From: Endomychus coccineus | Lineage: Eukaryota; Arthropoda; Insecta; Coleoptera; Endomychidae | DNA length: 64,000 bases | Reading direction: 5' to 3' | Assembly (NCBI GenBank): GCA_958510875.1 | Contig: CAUEHT010000002.1 | Location: 682,001-746,000 of the forward strand | Shown: one piece after another, positions 21,551-32,639 of the stretch | How the letters are laid out: the number at the start of each line of letters is the position of its first letter | Position numbering within the stretch: the stretch's first letter is position 1 | The notes under the pieces: generated by a model | Told to the model about the DNA's origin: nothing | What the model saw: only the letters and a program-made list of their open reading frames with translations | The model's database searches: none | Program-made: the position numbers and the translations under genes

Positions 21551-24500
21551 CTAAAATTATTGTAAATTAAGTTATCTGTACCTACAGAGCCGGCCCTACC
21601 ATAAGACGAATGTAGCGGTCCTTCCTGGTGCGGAACCGTGTGAGTTAACATGACCGGTCATGTAAATGAAATCACACGTAATTTCCGCGGGGTATCACCC
21701 CCGTTAATTAGGCAAAAGATATCTCATGGTTGATCAGCGCTGTAAGCAGTGCGAGCCTGGCTTTTGTCGATCTAGAAATTTGACATTAACACGTGTTTGT
21801 TATGATATTATTATTTTAAGAAACTAAAAACATGCAGAAACTTATCAAAAAGCAAAAGAATTATTGTTTGTTTAATACACTTTTTGATATTATAAATGAA
21901 TATTATCCTTTTCAATGATCATTAAGTAGCTGAATGTGAAAACGTGGAGAGTTTTGTGTAGAAATTAACTTATACTCTTCTCAGAGAATGTAATCAAAAA
22001 GCGTCCCATGTACTAGTTCTCACTCTGCTACTTGACATTGGGAACGATGATAGTTTTTCACTAGCACGTAGTGCAATGAACAAACAATTATTATTGTTTA
22101 CTTTTCAATGCTTTTCTGAAAAAGCGAAATCATATTCTTCTTAGTTTCTTTCACGTTTAATATAATATAACATATTTATATTTATGTATTATTATTTACA
22201 TTTAGCATTATAATTAAACCTTTAAAGTAATTACATTCAATATTCTCCATCTTTATTCATGTCTACGCAATCTGGAAGACGCTAATGTTAACTAGTTATA
22301 AACATACGCCACGTTTAACCTGAACATGGTACATAGAAACGAACACATATTATTCGGCGGTCACGTTAGTAAACAAAACAGGCATATACTCAAACACAAG
22401 TTAATGATTATTGACCCAAGTATGAATTATATGTAAGTTATCGGGAAAGTGGCAGAACGACCTGACCAACTCTGTTTTTGTTGTCAGGTCAGAGTTGGTC
22501 AGATTGTTTCCCCTCTCTCTTGAGATATGATGTCTACAACTACACAAAGAATATTTTTCAGTGATTTTCTAATACATTCATATATTTTACACTTCAAGGT
22601 GTTACATTACCAGTCATTCGTGTTCCGTTCGTTGTTGCGACGTAGACATTTTTAATTGAAATTAATGCGATGAAGACGCTAAGTGCTTAATGCAATTAGT
22701 TTGAGAAATCCCGCGTTTTAGTGATGTGAATTTGTTTTCAAATGTCTTCTGATGGTGGTCGCGAGACCGAAACATACGTAACAACGAAAATAGTAACACA
22801 TGTATTAATGTGACCTATTGCCCGTGAATTTACATATAATTTAAGCGTAAATAAAGTAAGAATATGATCTTCCTCAATGTTGTTAAAAAACGAAAACAAA
22901 AACAGAAAAACGAACACAAACGAGACTTGCAAGTCAAGCTAACAAACTAGAGACTTAGATGTTATCGACATTTTCCATGCTCGCACGGCTGCTCTCACAC
23001 TGGATGCATAAGGGGTGCTATATATTTGGTTCTCGCTCCATTCTAAAATTATTCTAGGGCCGGTATTGTGTATCTACTCCTATTTCTACTGTGTGTACCT
23101 TTTTTGGAGATAGTTTGTGGACCACTTTTGTTATTAGACATTGCTTTTACATCATGATTGCTAATAACATCGTCACTGCTTTTATCAGTATCACCAGAAG
23201 CTACAAAAAAACCAAGCTAAGTAATCATCGATTTATATTTTTCACATAGTCATGTTACCTCTGTTTGCTCTTAGTTTTTCACTTTTGGTTTTAGCTTTAT
23301 GGCCTTTTGGGTTTTTAGGTATAGTTTTCCATGCAAGATCGCCAAGTTTGTCGCCACCGCTATCATCAGAAGCTACAAATGTATCAAGGCAAGAAATCAT
23401 TTATTTATATTCTTTTTTAGTAGGTACCTACTCATTTTTGTAACAGATGACTCACAATTCCTAGTCCTGGGTGTTCTTTGTTTGGAACGTTCATGAAGAC
23501 TATCGTATTCAATGTCTTCAGTAGCTGAAGAGTACCAAAGAGATTAGTTTGTGAGAATAGTTCTACATCAGCAGCATGCTGGAATATAGAACTTTAAGTT
23601 AACTTACATATGATTTTCTCATGTTCCATTCTCGTAGGGCGGTCATTGAAGGTCCCCGCAGACTCAAATATTTCTTCAGAAGTCGCATGTACTGTTTTTT
23701 TCAGAAATATAGCACCATCGTCATCAGCTAGTTGTAAATATACTTAAAGGTTAGATTGGAACATGCTGTTTTAGTTTTTCAATAAAACTGCTCAAACTTC
23801 AATTTTTTAAAAATATAATCAAGTTTTGTTAAAATCTCAAATAAAATGTTTCAAATAGGTAATTTTGCCCTAAATTATCATCAAGTAAAGGTTGAATCCA
23901 TCAACAATTTAGGAGAAAGTTTTCTATTTTTTCTTGTATTTTACATTTGAGCTTTGAAATTTTTCATACTCACCATCGTTACTTTCTTCAGCATATTCCA
24001 AATTTGCATCAAAATTTATCTCAGCTAGTGACTTTCCTTTGTACTCCACAGGAATTGCACCTTTCTCCATCATGAGTAAAAGCTTAGACACTTTTGCTGT
24101 TTGGTAAATATCTACCGGTAACCTAAAACATACAACGAACATTTATAAAAAGCGGTAAATAATCAATCTACTGTTTCCGTTGTGCACTTACTCATAAAAT
24201 TCTTGATGAGTTTTTTCTGTGTGACCCATAAATTGCGAAAATGGCTTCGTTTCGTCTTTAGATAGACTAAGTATTTGCATTACGGTTGCAATATGCTTCC
24301 TCAATTTGTTGCTAGTCATTACGTGCATATTCTCTAGATTCATTTTACTTGCTAAGCTTCGAATGGCAACGTCCCCTTTACCCCATGGAATGCTGCTTCC
24401 AGGAATAGCAAAAACGTAATCGTTATCTGGAGGAATATATTTTTCTCTGTTGTTCAGTAGCATATTTACATAGTTTTGCAGAACCTCCGGCAATAAAATA

Positions 24501-27500
24501 ACGACAGCTCTAGAACCTTTCCCGCTATTCAGTACACGTTTATATTTAGTAGTTAACATTCTTTCCGTTTCTGATAATGCATTTTCAAACTCGGGACCAC
24601 AATTACTGCGCTGGTCTTTTTTATAATCCTCTATTTTCAAAAACTGGACATCACCAATCCGTCGCCTGTTGAACAAAATCAACAATGCTAAAGTGCAATT
24701 CACCATTAATTTGTATGTTTCGATACGATCTTTTTGTTCCGTAAATATTTTCGCACATTCGTCGGCAGTTTTCAGGCACTGCTCTCGGAATATTTTGATG
24801 TCGTTTACTAGAGGCAATAGCAATGGTTTATTCCACCTCTTCTCTTGGAGGTCCTTATTAGCTAGGGAAGCTAGCTCGCTGTTCCACCGGGACATGATCA
24901 ATTTCTTGAAATTTTTAACATTTCTCAACCAAATGGATACGTGCGTTTCTGATTTACATTCAAAACCACGACTTTCTTTCAAAATGAGATGTGTTAACTC
25001 ATCGCAAGCCATTTTCAAGGAAGTCCCAAGATGCATTGCAAGGCTGGGAGACTTGAATGTTTTTTTGATAGGGTCATATCCTACAATACTCCTTGCCGCA
25101 CTTAGAACGTTGTCAAAATTTCTAGGGTGGAGGATATCTTTGAAACTTACTCGTTCGTCATTTGTTTGTTTCCTATAGGAAATGAGCAGTCGTGCAAGTT
25201 CCCTCATTCGCTACAAACGTACGACATTCGTTCTCTCTTGTGTTTTTTCAAATACGATTCCCCAAAATTAGCAATTAGGAGATCTTTTTTAACTTCGAAA
25301 GAAATATCATCTCCTTTCATCTTGTTGAATACCTGTTATAATTTGATTCACATTTTACTTTGCACAAGAAAATAAAGTACTGAAAAAATTAATGCTTAAC
25401 CAAAACTCATTGAAAAATTGAATATTTCCAGTCATTACTTGTTGAAAATTCATCATAAAATTGAGTTTGATTTATTGAACTAGTGAACATCCAACTTTTG
25501 ATAGTGTCAAATCTCATTTTGGTTATGGATCAAGTTTCTCTACCAGATTTTTGAATTATACGAACCTGGCATTTCACATTTAGTTTTGATATAGTGTATG
25601 TGGGATCACTGGCACAAGCCACGACTGTTTGTGAATTTGTTACATAGTCCATTCTACTATGTGTTCCTTCAGAACTATTTGGCTTAGAGATACATCTTTT
25701 CGCATGTCTCTTCAAATATTGTTTCCGAAACAAACCTTTGCAATAAATGCAAGGATAATAATCGAATTTTTCTAAACATTCTCGGCTAGATTTCCGGAAG
25801 GGTCGCGTCAAACCGGATATATGGAGGTGAAAATTTGTATCTTTTCGAAGTAATATAAGTGCCAACCGCCTATCTTTACTATGTTTAGGGAACTTCAATA
25901 TATCTTCAATCTCTTTTTCTGAGCCATGATGCCTTTCTATGTGCCTCATAAAATTTTTGGAAAGCACATCGTCATCACAAAACTTGCATCTTACTCTTTT
26001 CAGTTCAAGATTTTTTTTTGCCTGCAATAAAATACTGGGACTGAAAAATAGACTAGTCAAGAAAAATTCACTTACTTTGATTTGCTCAGAGAGTGGTTGA
26101 GATATTACTTTAGAAGTCTTGCATTGATCACCGGTTACATTTATATTTTTTAAAGGGCTCATTTCATCGCTACTAGTCGTCATCTCAGAACTGTTTCTTG
26201 CACTATTAGTCAAGTCTCTTAAGTGAAAATCTTTATCACGTGATTCATCGTCTTCAGTGCTGGATATTATACTAAAATTTTCATCTTTATTTGGAATAAA
26301 TCCAATATGTGCGTTTGAAGCATTATTTGGACGAATCACAATATTTTGTACAATCTGCAAAATATTAGAACATTCAGAAAGATTTTCAAATGTATTCTAC
26401 AAAATGTAGGTCTCTAACTTATTCGCACAGGCTTTTATGTCAATCTATGCCACTAACAAAACAGGGAATAATGGGTATACTTATACAAATAACCATATTA
26501 TTCGTTATGTTTGAGATATTTCCGATATCTCAAAGTGAGAAAATGTAATTTTTCGAAGTTTAAATTCTACATTTACAGTTTCCAAAATTTATATGGCGAA
26601 GAATAGAAAATTTCATTTTAGTTCCTCCACAATTCCACATTAAAACAGTGGCTGTGGGCATTGCGTACAGGCTTGCTGGTCTGGATAGGTGGGTCGGTGT
26701 GTCCGTGCTCCGCAGCAATGTCAAAAGTTGGGACTGGCTGGTGTAAGCTGCCAGATCCTCCAACTGAAGGAGCTGCCAGCTTTCACCACATGTCCTCATG
26801 ATCCAGAAAGACAAAGGACTGGGAAAACAAGGGCTCCGAACCCCTTACCTGCACTTAACTTCACAAATAACTATTTTATGTACAGTCCTGCCGTTAAAAA
26901 ATATCCACTGAAATTTTTAACGCACATTCAAATTAATTTGAAATCATAGATGAACAAATCATTTATGCAATCCCTCCGCATGTGACTGTCCGCTGACAGT
27001 AATATTGTGTTTCAGAAACCCGGAAATTCTTTGTAAGTAAGCAAAATTAACCTATATATAAGTGAATTACTAAATATATAAGACATGGCTTTTATGACTG
27101 ACAGTACATGATTACAGATTGTTGACGTACCTCAAATGTTTGCGACCGCTTAGAAAAATTTGAATCAGTTTCACCATCATATACTTTTAGAGATAATAAA
27201 TCAGAAGCTTCGGGTATATTATAGGTGTAAGAAGTTTGATTACACTGATCTTTCAAAGGTAGAAGCTCTTCATATACTCTCTCGTCTGAGTTTGACACGT
27301 CACTATCGTTGAACTCTTTAGGACTTGAAAAACATTTGAAGTCATTAATTTTTATCCATTTCTGAAAATTTATTTTATGAATTTATTTGTTTCACTTATA
27401 AGTAAATTTTCTTTCAGTTACCTCAGTTAAGTCCCTTTGGTCACCATCTCCGCTTTCTTCTGGTTCTGCATGCTTCAGTTTTACGTCAGTATCATTCTTT

Positions 27501-28462
27501 TCAATTACCTCAACCAAATAACCTTTTATACCTGAAACTTTTGAAACTTTTTCGTTACTGGGATGACTCCAATTAATTGAAATTATGGATGTTCTTTGGG
27601 GCGAGCCACTCTAGCAGCTGATTACCGAATACTTGAACAGATCGTGATAAAAAAGCCTGAAAGTGATGATGAGCAAAAGTACAGAGCAGCTTGAGATGTA
27701 AAACGATTTTGTTATACAATTATCAAAAAGATACCACGTACCAGCTTTCTAATTAACGTATTCTAACCTTATCCATTCTTGGTTCAATGTAGCCCTTTCT
27801 CGAAACTACCTGAGAATCTGTTCAGAAAATTGTATGGTGACAGATTAAGGTGTAATTGAGGAAATTCACTTCTGTATTTTACAAATGTACACACTTTCTC
27901 TTATAAAGGGATTTTTCAAATTTATTATTCGATCTAAGAAGATTTTGATTTTCGTTCCGATCAGTTCATGAATAAATGAAATATAACAAAAGACCATTTT
28001 GGTCATCCGATTTGCTCGATATACAAAATAGAATATAAGAATTTTCTATAGAATCTGAATAAATAGATTCGTGAAGATTGCACGAAGTGCAGATCGAGCT
28101 AGGAATGTATAAGAATATTGTATTACAGCGCTATCTTTCACTGGAAAATTAAATTTAGTTACCGGACTGGCTTGTCCTCGGATGAATATAAGTTTCAGTC
28201 ATGTCCAACAACGATTGAGGATCCGAAGTTTCCAATATTTTTCCCCGCATTTCATTCAATAAATCATCTGTAGGTAATCCATGAATAAAATCATCATCAA
28301 CGCATTTAGTCTCATTTGGGACATATATAGGCATTAAATCCGGAAACCGTAATACACCTTCAATATTTCCCTGTGGAATTTCCGAGGTGTTTTCCTGCAT
28401 AAATCCATGTGTTGACATCGAATTGGATGTAACATCTCTATGTACATTTTCATTTTTTTGTT
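21369..28462 (-). CDS. Spliced zinc-finger / tyrosine-recombinase-like gene (Crypton-related)
   Basis: Twelve exons read from right to left: 28163-28462, 27422-27610, 27131-27361, 26076-26354, 25566-26021, 24192-25332, 23974-24122, 23608-23727, 23456-23524, 23259-23372, 23099-23200 and 21369-21550. All junctions are GT-AG. Phases agree except between the first two exons, where an extra 8-base exon (27810-27817) would fix it, and inside 24192-25332, where one base is missing near 25209. Domain order: acidic N-terminal exons, two zinc fingers, tyrosine-recombinase core, four in-phase cassette exons and a C-terminal WTAAEVDALEREF domain. Similar zinc-finger plus recombinase proteins occur in many insects, fish and cnidarians and may derive from Crypton transposons. 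The true first exon was not found. Confidence 0.7.
22462..22502. repeat. Perfect 13-bp hairpin
   Basis: CTGACCAACTCTG and CAGAGTTGGTCAG are separated by 15 bases. They lie inside the last intron of the recombinase-like gene. Role unknown. Confidence 0.85.
22744..22784 (+). ncRNA. Hammerhead-ribozyme-like motif, degenerate
   Basis: GTCTT then CTGATGG, a stem GGTC-GCGA-GACC, GAAA and ACATACGTA. The core base A9 is G and the closing side of stem I is altered, so this copy is probably inactive. About 70 bases downstream match the flank of the 31057 copy. Confidence 0.4.
23099..24122 (-). CDS. Post-core exon and four symmetrical cassette exons
   Basis: Exon 23974-24122 continues the core (LPVDIYQTAKVSKLLLMMEK). 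Four short exons follow: 23608-23727, 23456-23524, 23259-23372 and 23099-23200 (120, 69, 114 and 102 bases, all multiples of three, all phase 1-1). Each starts with CT after a TAG or CAG acceptor and encodes an acidic opening (DDDG, TEDIEY, SDDSGG, SGDTDKSSDD) followed by a basic stretch. Any of them could be skipped without changing frame. Confidence 0.65.
24192..25332 (-). CDS. Tyrosine-recombinase core exon, with a one-base disruption
   Basis: Starts VFNKMKGDDISFEVKKDLLI after acceptor TATAACAG, then MRELARLLISYRKQ. Counting from that MRE methionine, the recombinase residues are Arg183 (FNRRRIGDV), Arg303 (SNKLRKH), His329 (FMGHT) and Tyr338 (HQEFYE). The His of the usual HxxR box is Asn300. 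This is the pattern of tyrosine recombinases, which cut and rejoin DNA through the Tyr. Near 25205-25216 the upstream frame ends in TGA and the downstream frame is preceded by TAG, so the two halves are out of register by one base. Exon phases require that missing base. It may be a real lesion or a sequencing error. Confidence 0.72.
25566..26354 (-). CDS. Zinc-finger exons of the recombinase-like gene
   Basis: Exons 26076-26354 and 25566-26021 are separated by a 54-base intron (GTAAGT...TTGCAG) that happens to be open in frame. The second exon encodes two zinc-finger-like motifs, CKFCDDDVLSKNFMRHIERH (C2H2) and CIYCKGLFRKQYLKRHAKRC (C2HC). Between them is RRLALILLRKDTNFHLHI, resembling the LRRKGNF.HN block of this protein group. 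These fingers probably bind DNA. Confidence 0.7.
26640..26860. other. GC-rich insert in an intron
   Basis: About half G+C, clearly above the surrounding intron, with motifs such as AAGGAGCTGCCAGC. No gene or known repeat recognised; perhaps a fragment of a mobile element. Confidence 0.3.
27131..27610 (-). CDS. Acidic linker exons of the recombinase-like gene
   Basis: Two phase-0 exons, 27422-27610 (63 codons) and 27131-27361 (77 codons), separated by a 60-base intron and joined as DLTE|KWIKIND. They are rich in Glu, Asp, Ser and Lys and predicted to be disordered. The donors are GAG|GTAACT and GAG|GTACGT. Confidence 0.6.
28163..28462 (-). CDS. First visible exon of the recombinase-like gene
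   Basis: Exon between acceptor GTGGTTTCAG and donor G|GTAACT. It encodes about 99 residues, rich in Asp/Glu/Asn/Ser and Pro (for example SEIPQGNIEGVLRFPDLMPI), with no known domain. It enters and leaves in phase 1, so a coding exon should exist further right. I could not find it. Confidence 0.55.
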
Positions 28463-30769
28463 CTGAAACCACGTGGTAAATTAAAAAAGACAAAATAGTC
28501 ATTCAATTAGTAAATGTCTGAAATTGTTGTATATTATCCATTATGCAGTTTGAAGATCATATTTAAATGTTAATAACAACTGAAGTCAGTATACGGGAAG
28601 TTGTCTCATCCAACTTCAGGTCTTTACAGCCTGTGACATATGCTATAGACTAGATGAGCGCAATATAGTATTTTGTATGAGGGAGTATGGGGTACACGAA
28701 ATACTAAATAATTTTCTTTTTGAAGAAATTTTTTTATTTTAATGCAAAAATTTTGAAATTACAACTTGAATACCTTTTTGGTGTATTGTTATTATGATGT
28801 TGTTTTGATAACTGTAAATACAGGATATCCGGAAATAATCTTGATATATATCAAGATATAATTACTCGAACGGAGCTAAAAGAAAAAAGTTCATACAAAC
28901 AAGGGCAGAAATATGCTTCTCACGGTTACTACAGCTCTCTAGAGAACGATTTATTATAACATTATGAAACTCAAAATGAGAAGTGTACAATTTCTTAACT
29001 ACGTTTACGCAAACAAGAATATTATTCTATATCAGGATCTAGGGGATGTAGTGTATAAAATACCCTAACTCTCTTATACCTAATTTATTTGATAAGTTTG
29101 GATGCGCCATTTTCAAGTAAAATTGATTTGAAAATTATCTTACCTTAAACTAAGGATGGAGCAAAATTATTTATTTAATTTTTTTTCAGGACCACTAAAA
29201 TTTTTTCATAAAAAATTCAGAGTATGGCCTGATATTATCAAATTCTATTTCTGTGCAGTATCGACCAAATTGAATTATCATCATAGGCGTGCCTAACAGG
29301 GAGGACCATTCTTTTTTTCGTCATCATCATCAATCTCTGAATGAATCCAATTTCTGAATAATTTGATTGTGTGATATGATTCTGATTAAATTTACACAGG
29401 AAAAGTACTGTCTATGATTTGCTGCAAAATTTGTAGATTTGATGAACACGCGTAATTAAGAGAAGGAACAACTTAGGCCTATTACGTTTAACTAAGTCAC
29501 AAGTACAGACAAATAAAGCAAAAGATATATGCTGAATTTCGGAATGGAAAGTCATGAGCTGAAAATTTGTATCGACCTTTCTTTTAACATTCTAAACACT
29601 AGTTCAAAAGTCACATAAACCACGTGTACGCATCTGGAGATATTCAACGTCAAAGATCGCAAAAAATAGTTTTTTTGTAAATATCTCTTCACCTAATCAT
29701 CAAATCCTTCGAAGTTATCGCGAAACTTGTGGATCATGATATTTTGTACAATTTATGTCTTCTCTATCTTTTTTAGCATATCAACCGTTTTTGAGATATC
29801 GGTCGGAGAGTTGTCACATAGTATGTCTTACAAAATCAATTATTGAACAGAAATATAGTAATTATTAGCACATTCTAAATACTTAATCATTGGTTAATGA
29901 ATTTGAAGAATCTAACTCATGCTAATTAAACTTTATCATCAAATTTTGCAGCAAATCTTTCACACCTCTTTTTACCACGTAATTTCGACGACCATCCCTG
30001 GAATTTTTTTTTCTGATTGTATTGATGGCTCTAATTTTAATTAGACACATAACCAGCTTTCAGTCATTTTTCAAGGTAATTCTGAACAACTCATCTCTTG
30101 AGTTTAAATTCAATGTCCTTCCTACAAATAAGTATAGGTCATTCGGGGTAACTTTTGGAACAGTTTTTGCAGGACCGCAGCGAGATTACGGTGGATTATA
30201 ATATAGAAAAATGCGCTGATTATAAAACTCAATAATTATTTACAAATTTGCGAGCAATATTGGTATGTGAAGAAATTTTGGTCGGGGATTGCATGTAAAC
30301 GCACAGTGGACATATAATTTCTGGTAAGAAGGTACCACTGTGAGGTCATGAAGTCCACGTAATGAATAGGGACTTATAAAACTCTGTTCATATTATCATT
30401 CCCCTCCTTCCCTACGACAGCCTCAAAATAATTGTACCTGTACATACCGTTTTTAATGAATGAAGTTTAGAAAAAAAACTATTTCTGCCTTATAACGTTG
30501 TTATATATACTCTATTGTTCGTCCGGCTCTGAAAAACTGGCGTTTTTCTAAAGTGACGCAATTATATAAAACATCTAACGTATTTTGTAGAACTTTTTCG
30601 TAGTAAGATTACCGTATTCCCTTTAATTTGAGCCTAGGTTTGGTCCAAAAAAATTTGGAAAAACAGTTGTAAGAAAACTAAAGCAACAAAGGAAAATTAA
30701 GATATATCAGCTTCCGGTAATCGGATTTAGGTCTTCCTAGACTTGAAATTTTCGTTCTGCGTTATTTTT
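28463..30769. other. AT-rich stretch without recognisable gene
   Basis: Only short open frames. An 18-bp palindrome TCTTGATATATATCAAGA lies near 28842. The missing 5' exons of the recombinase-like gene may be here but were not found. Confidence 0.4.
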
Positions 30770-30811
30770 GTCTTTACGTAAGTTTCGGTCCCACGACCAT
30801 CATCAGAAGAC
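30770..30811 (-). ncRNA. Hammerhead-ribozyme-like motif, best copy
   Basis: On the minus strand: GTCTT, CTGATGA, one unpaired T, stem GGTC-GTGG-GACC, GAAA, a two-base stem III (AC/GT with loop TTAC), then A and AAGAC. Stem I (GTCTT with AAGAC) pairs perfectly and the cleavage triplet would be GTA. Very short stem III type I hammerheads are known from Penelope-like elements. The unpaired T between CTGATGA and stem II is unusual. Confidence 0.55.
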
Positions 30812-31056
30812 GTATTATGTCCCTACAGGATTTCTTAAAACTAACAATTAGTTTTGAGCTGCACAAAGCACCAATTTCATTTAAAAATTCTCACGTCACC
30901 GAAACGAACAGAAACACGAATAATAAATAACACATCAATGTTTTAGAATATGAAATATATCAAGGATCCACTGCTTAGTAATATTCTCATAATATACGAA
31001 TACATGCCTACAAAGTCAGTAAACGGCTGAAATTGAATTGGTACAATTTCGATATA

Positions 31057-31100
31057 CGACTTCTGATGATTATCGTGAGACCGAAACGTACGTAAAGACG
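31057..31100 (+). ncRNA. Hammerhead-ribozyme-like motif, second copy
   Basis: CGACTT, CTGATGA, a weakened stem II ending GACC, GAAA, AC-GTAC-GT, A, AAGACG. Stem I has one mismatch and stem II is degenerate. It lies about 250 bp from, and in inverse orientation to, the 30770 copy. Confidence 0.45.
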
Positions 31101-31265
31101 AAAATAATGAGCATATGTGTTAGTGTGACCTATTTTCCGAGAATTTATATGTAATTCAAACTGGGTCGAGAATCGTAATTAAAACATGTTTAACACTATA
31201 TTACGATTACGTACTATGCAATAACACATTCACTGTTATTTTCTAGTTATGTAATTAAAGCGCGA

Positions 31266-32620
31266 CTGGCATGAGCCGTATGTCTACAATGACGACACAT
31301 ACTGTACTAACTACGCCAATGAAGCGGTCGGCGAAATGTAAAGACACGCTCGGATGAGACAATATCACAGAATACTACCTTTGAATAATATTAACCCTCA
31401 ATGATAAGCACTTCAAATACGATATCAAGGATATTCCACATTGAGAATAAAGTTATTTCAAAATAGCAGCTATGTCAAATATTTCGATGCCTTTTAATTT
31501 GTAAACGAATGAGAATTTTAAATAATATTCAGAGGTTATGTTATTATGAAATATTCCTTAAATAGTGTGATATTATATACAGATATTAATCATTATTTGT
31601 TGGTTTGTAAAACTTTAATGATTGTTGGTACTTACTGCACATTTTTAGTATCATTTTAGTCCTTGATGACATCGTTATCAGATTATACCGCACTCACTTT
31701 ATTATTTCGCGGGCTTCACATACCCATAGAAATGATACGAACAGATCCTTATTACCTCTTCTCCGACGTTGCCATTTGGCGGAGGCGACAATGTCACGTA
31801 CGTGATGCAAAAATAAGATTTATATATTCGGAGGCTACAACGTGCCCTCCCTATAAGTTTTGTGCAACACCAGCGCCAGAGGTTTATACCGGAACTAAAA
31901 ACTTCTTTTGTGAGTATGGAGGCTACTTTGTGGCCTCCGAACAAAATTTCGCTATAGGGTTCTAGATGCCCTCCTGAGACCAGAGGCGATGAAAACATGG
32001 GAAAACCTTGTCGCCTCCGAATTCGGCTTCCCAGAGGCCTAAGCAGAAATTTTTGTCGGAGGCCACAAAGTAGTCTCTATACTCACAAAAGAAATTTTTA
32101 GTTCCCGTATATACCGCTGGCGCTGATGTTGAACAAAACTTATGGGGAGGGCACGTTGTCGCCTCCGATTATATAAATCTTATTTTTGCATCACATACGT
32201 TACGCTGCCGCCTCCGCTAAATGGCAACGTCGGGAAAGAGGTAATGTTCGTATTATTTCTATGAGTATGTGAAGCTCGCGGAATTATAAAATGAGTGCAG
32301 TCATATATAATGATGTCATTAAGAACTAACATGATATTGAAAATATGCAACAAATTTAATGACTGTATATAGTATCACATATTCAAGGAATATTTATGGT
32401 AGCACAACCACTGAATGTTCTTAATAATTTTCATTCGTTTATAAATTAGAATGCACCTAAATATTCAACACATATCTAGTATTTTGAAATAATTCAATTC
32501 TTAATGCATTATGTGATGTTATCTCATACGAGCGACTCTTTACATTTCTCCGACCTCTTCGTTGGCATAGTGAGAACTGTATGTATCGTCACTGTAGACA
32601 TTCGGCTTATACTAGTGTAA
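31266..32620. repeat. Large imperfect palindrome (~0.68-kb arms)
   Basis: The left arm starts ATGAGCCGTATGTCTACAAT and the right arm ends ACTGTAGACATTCGGCTTAT. Reverse-complement similarity can be followed almost continuously to a centre near 32000. Several GCCTCCG motifs lie in both arms (31790-31960 and 32040-32230). The open frames on both strands here are products of the symmetry. It resembles a long foldback MITE or a hairpin-RNA locus. Confidence 0.85.
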
Positions 32621-32639
32621 TAAATCGGAATTAGGGAAA

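Larger units (their letters stand above)
21551..23098. other. Long last intron with repeat material
   Basis: The largest intron of the gene. It contains a GC-richer block at 21583-21780 starting GAGCCGGCCCTACC, a 13-bp hairpin and a hammerhead-like motif. Near its end TAGGGCCGG (23055-23063) is the inverse of CCGGCCCTA at 21586-21594, which hints at an inserted element but is too short to prove it. Confidence 0.4.

Noticed and set aside
24669..25178. 169-codon plus-strand open frame
   Set aside because: Antisense shadow of the tyrosine-recombinase exon.
31663..31998. Open frames on both strands around 31.7-32.0 kb
   Set aside because: They follow from the palindrome and show no protein motif.
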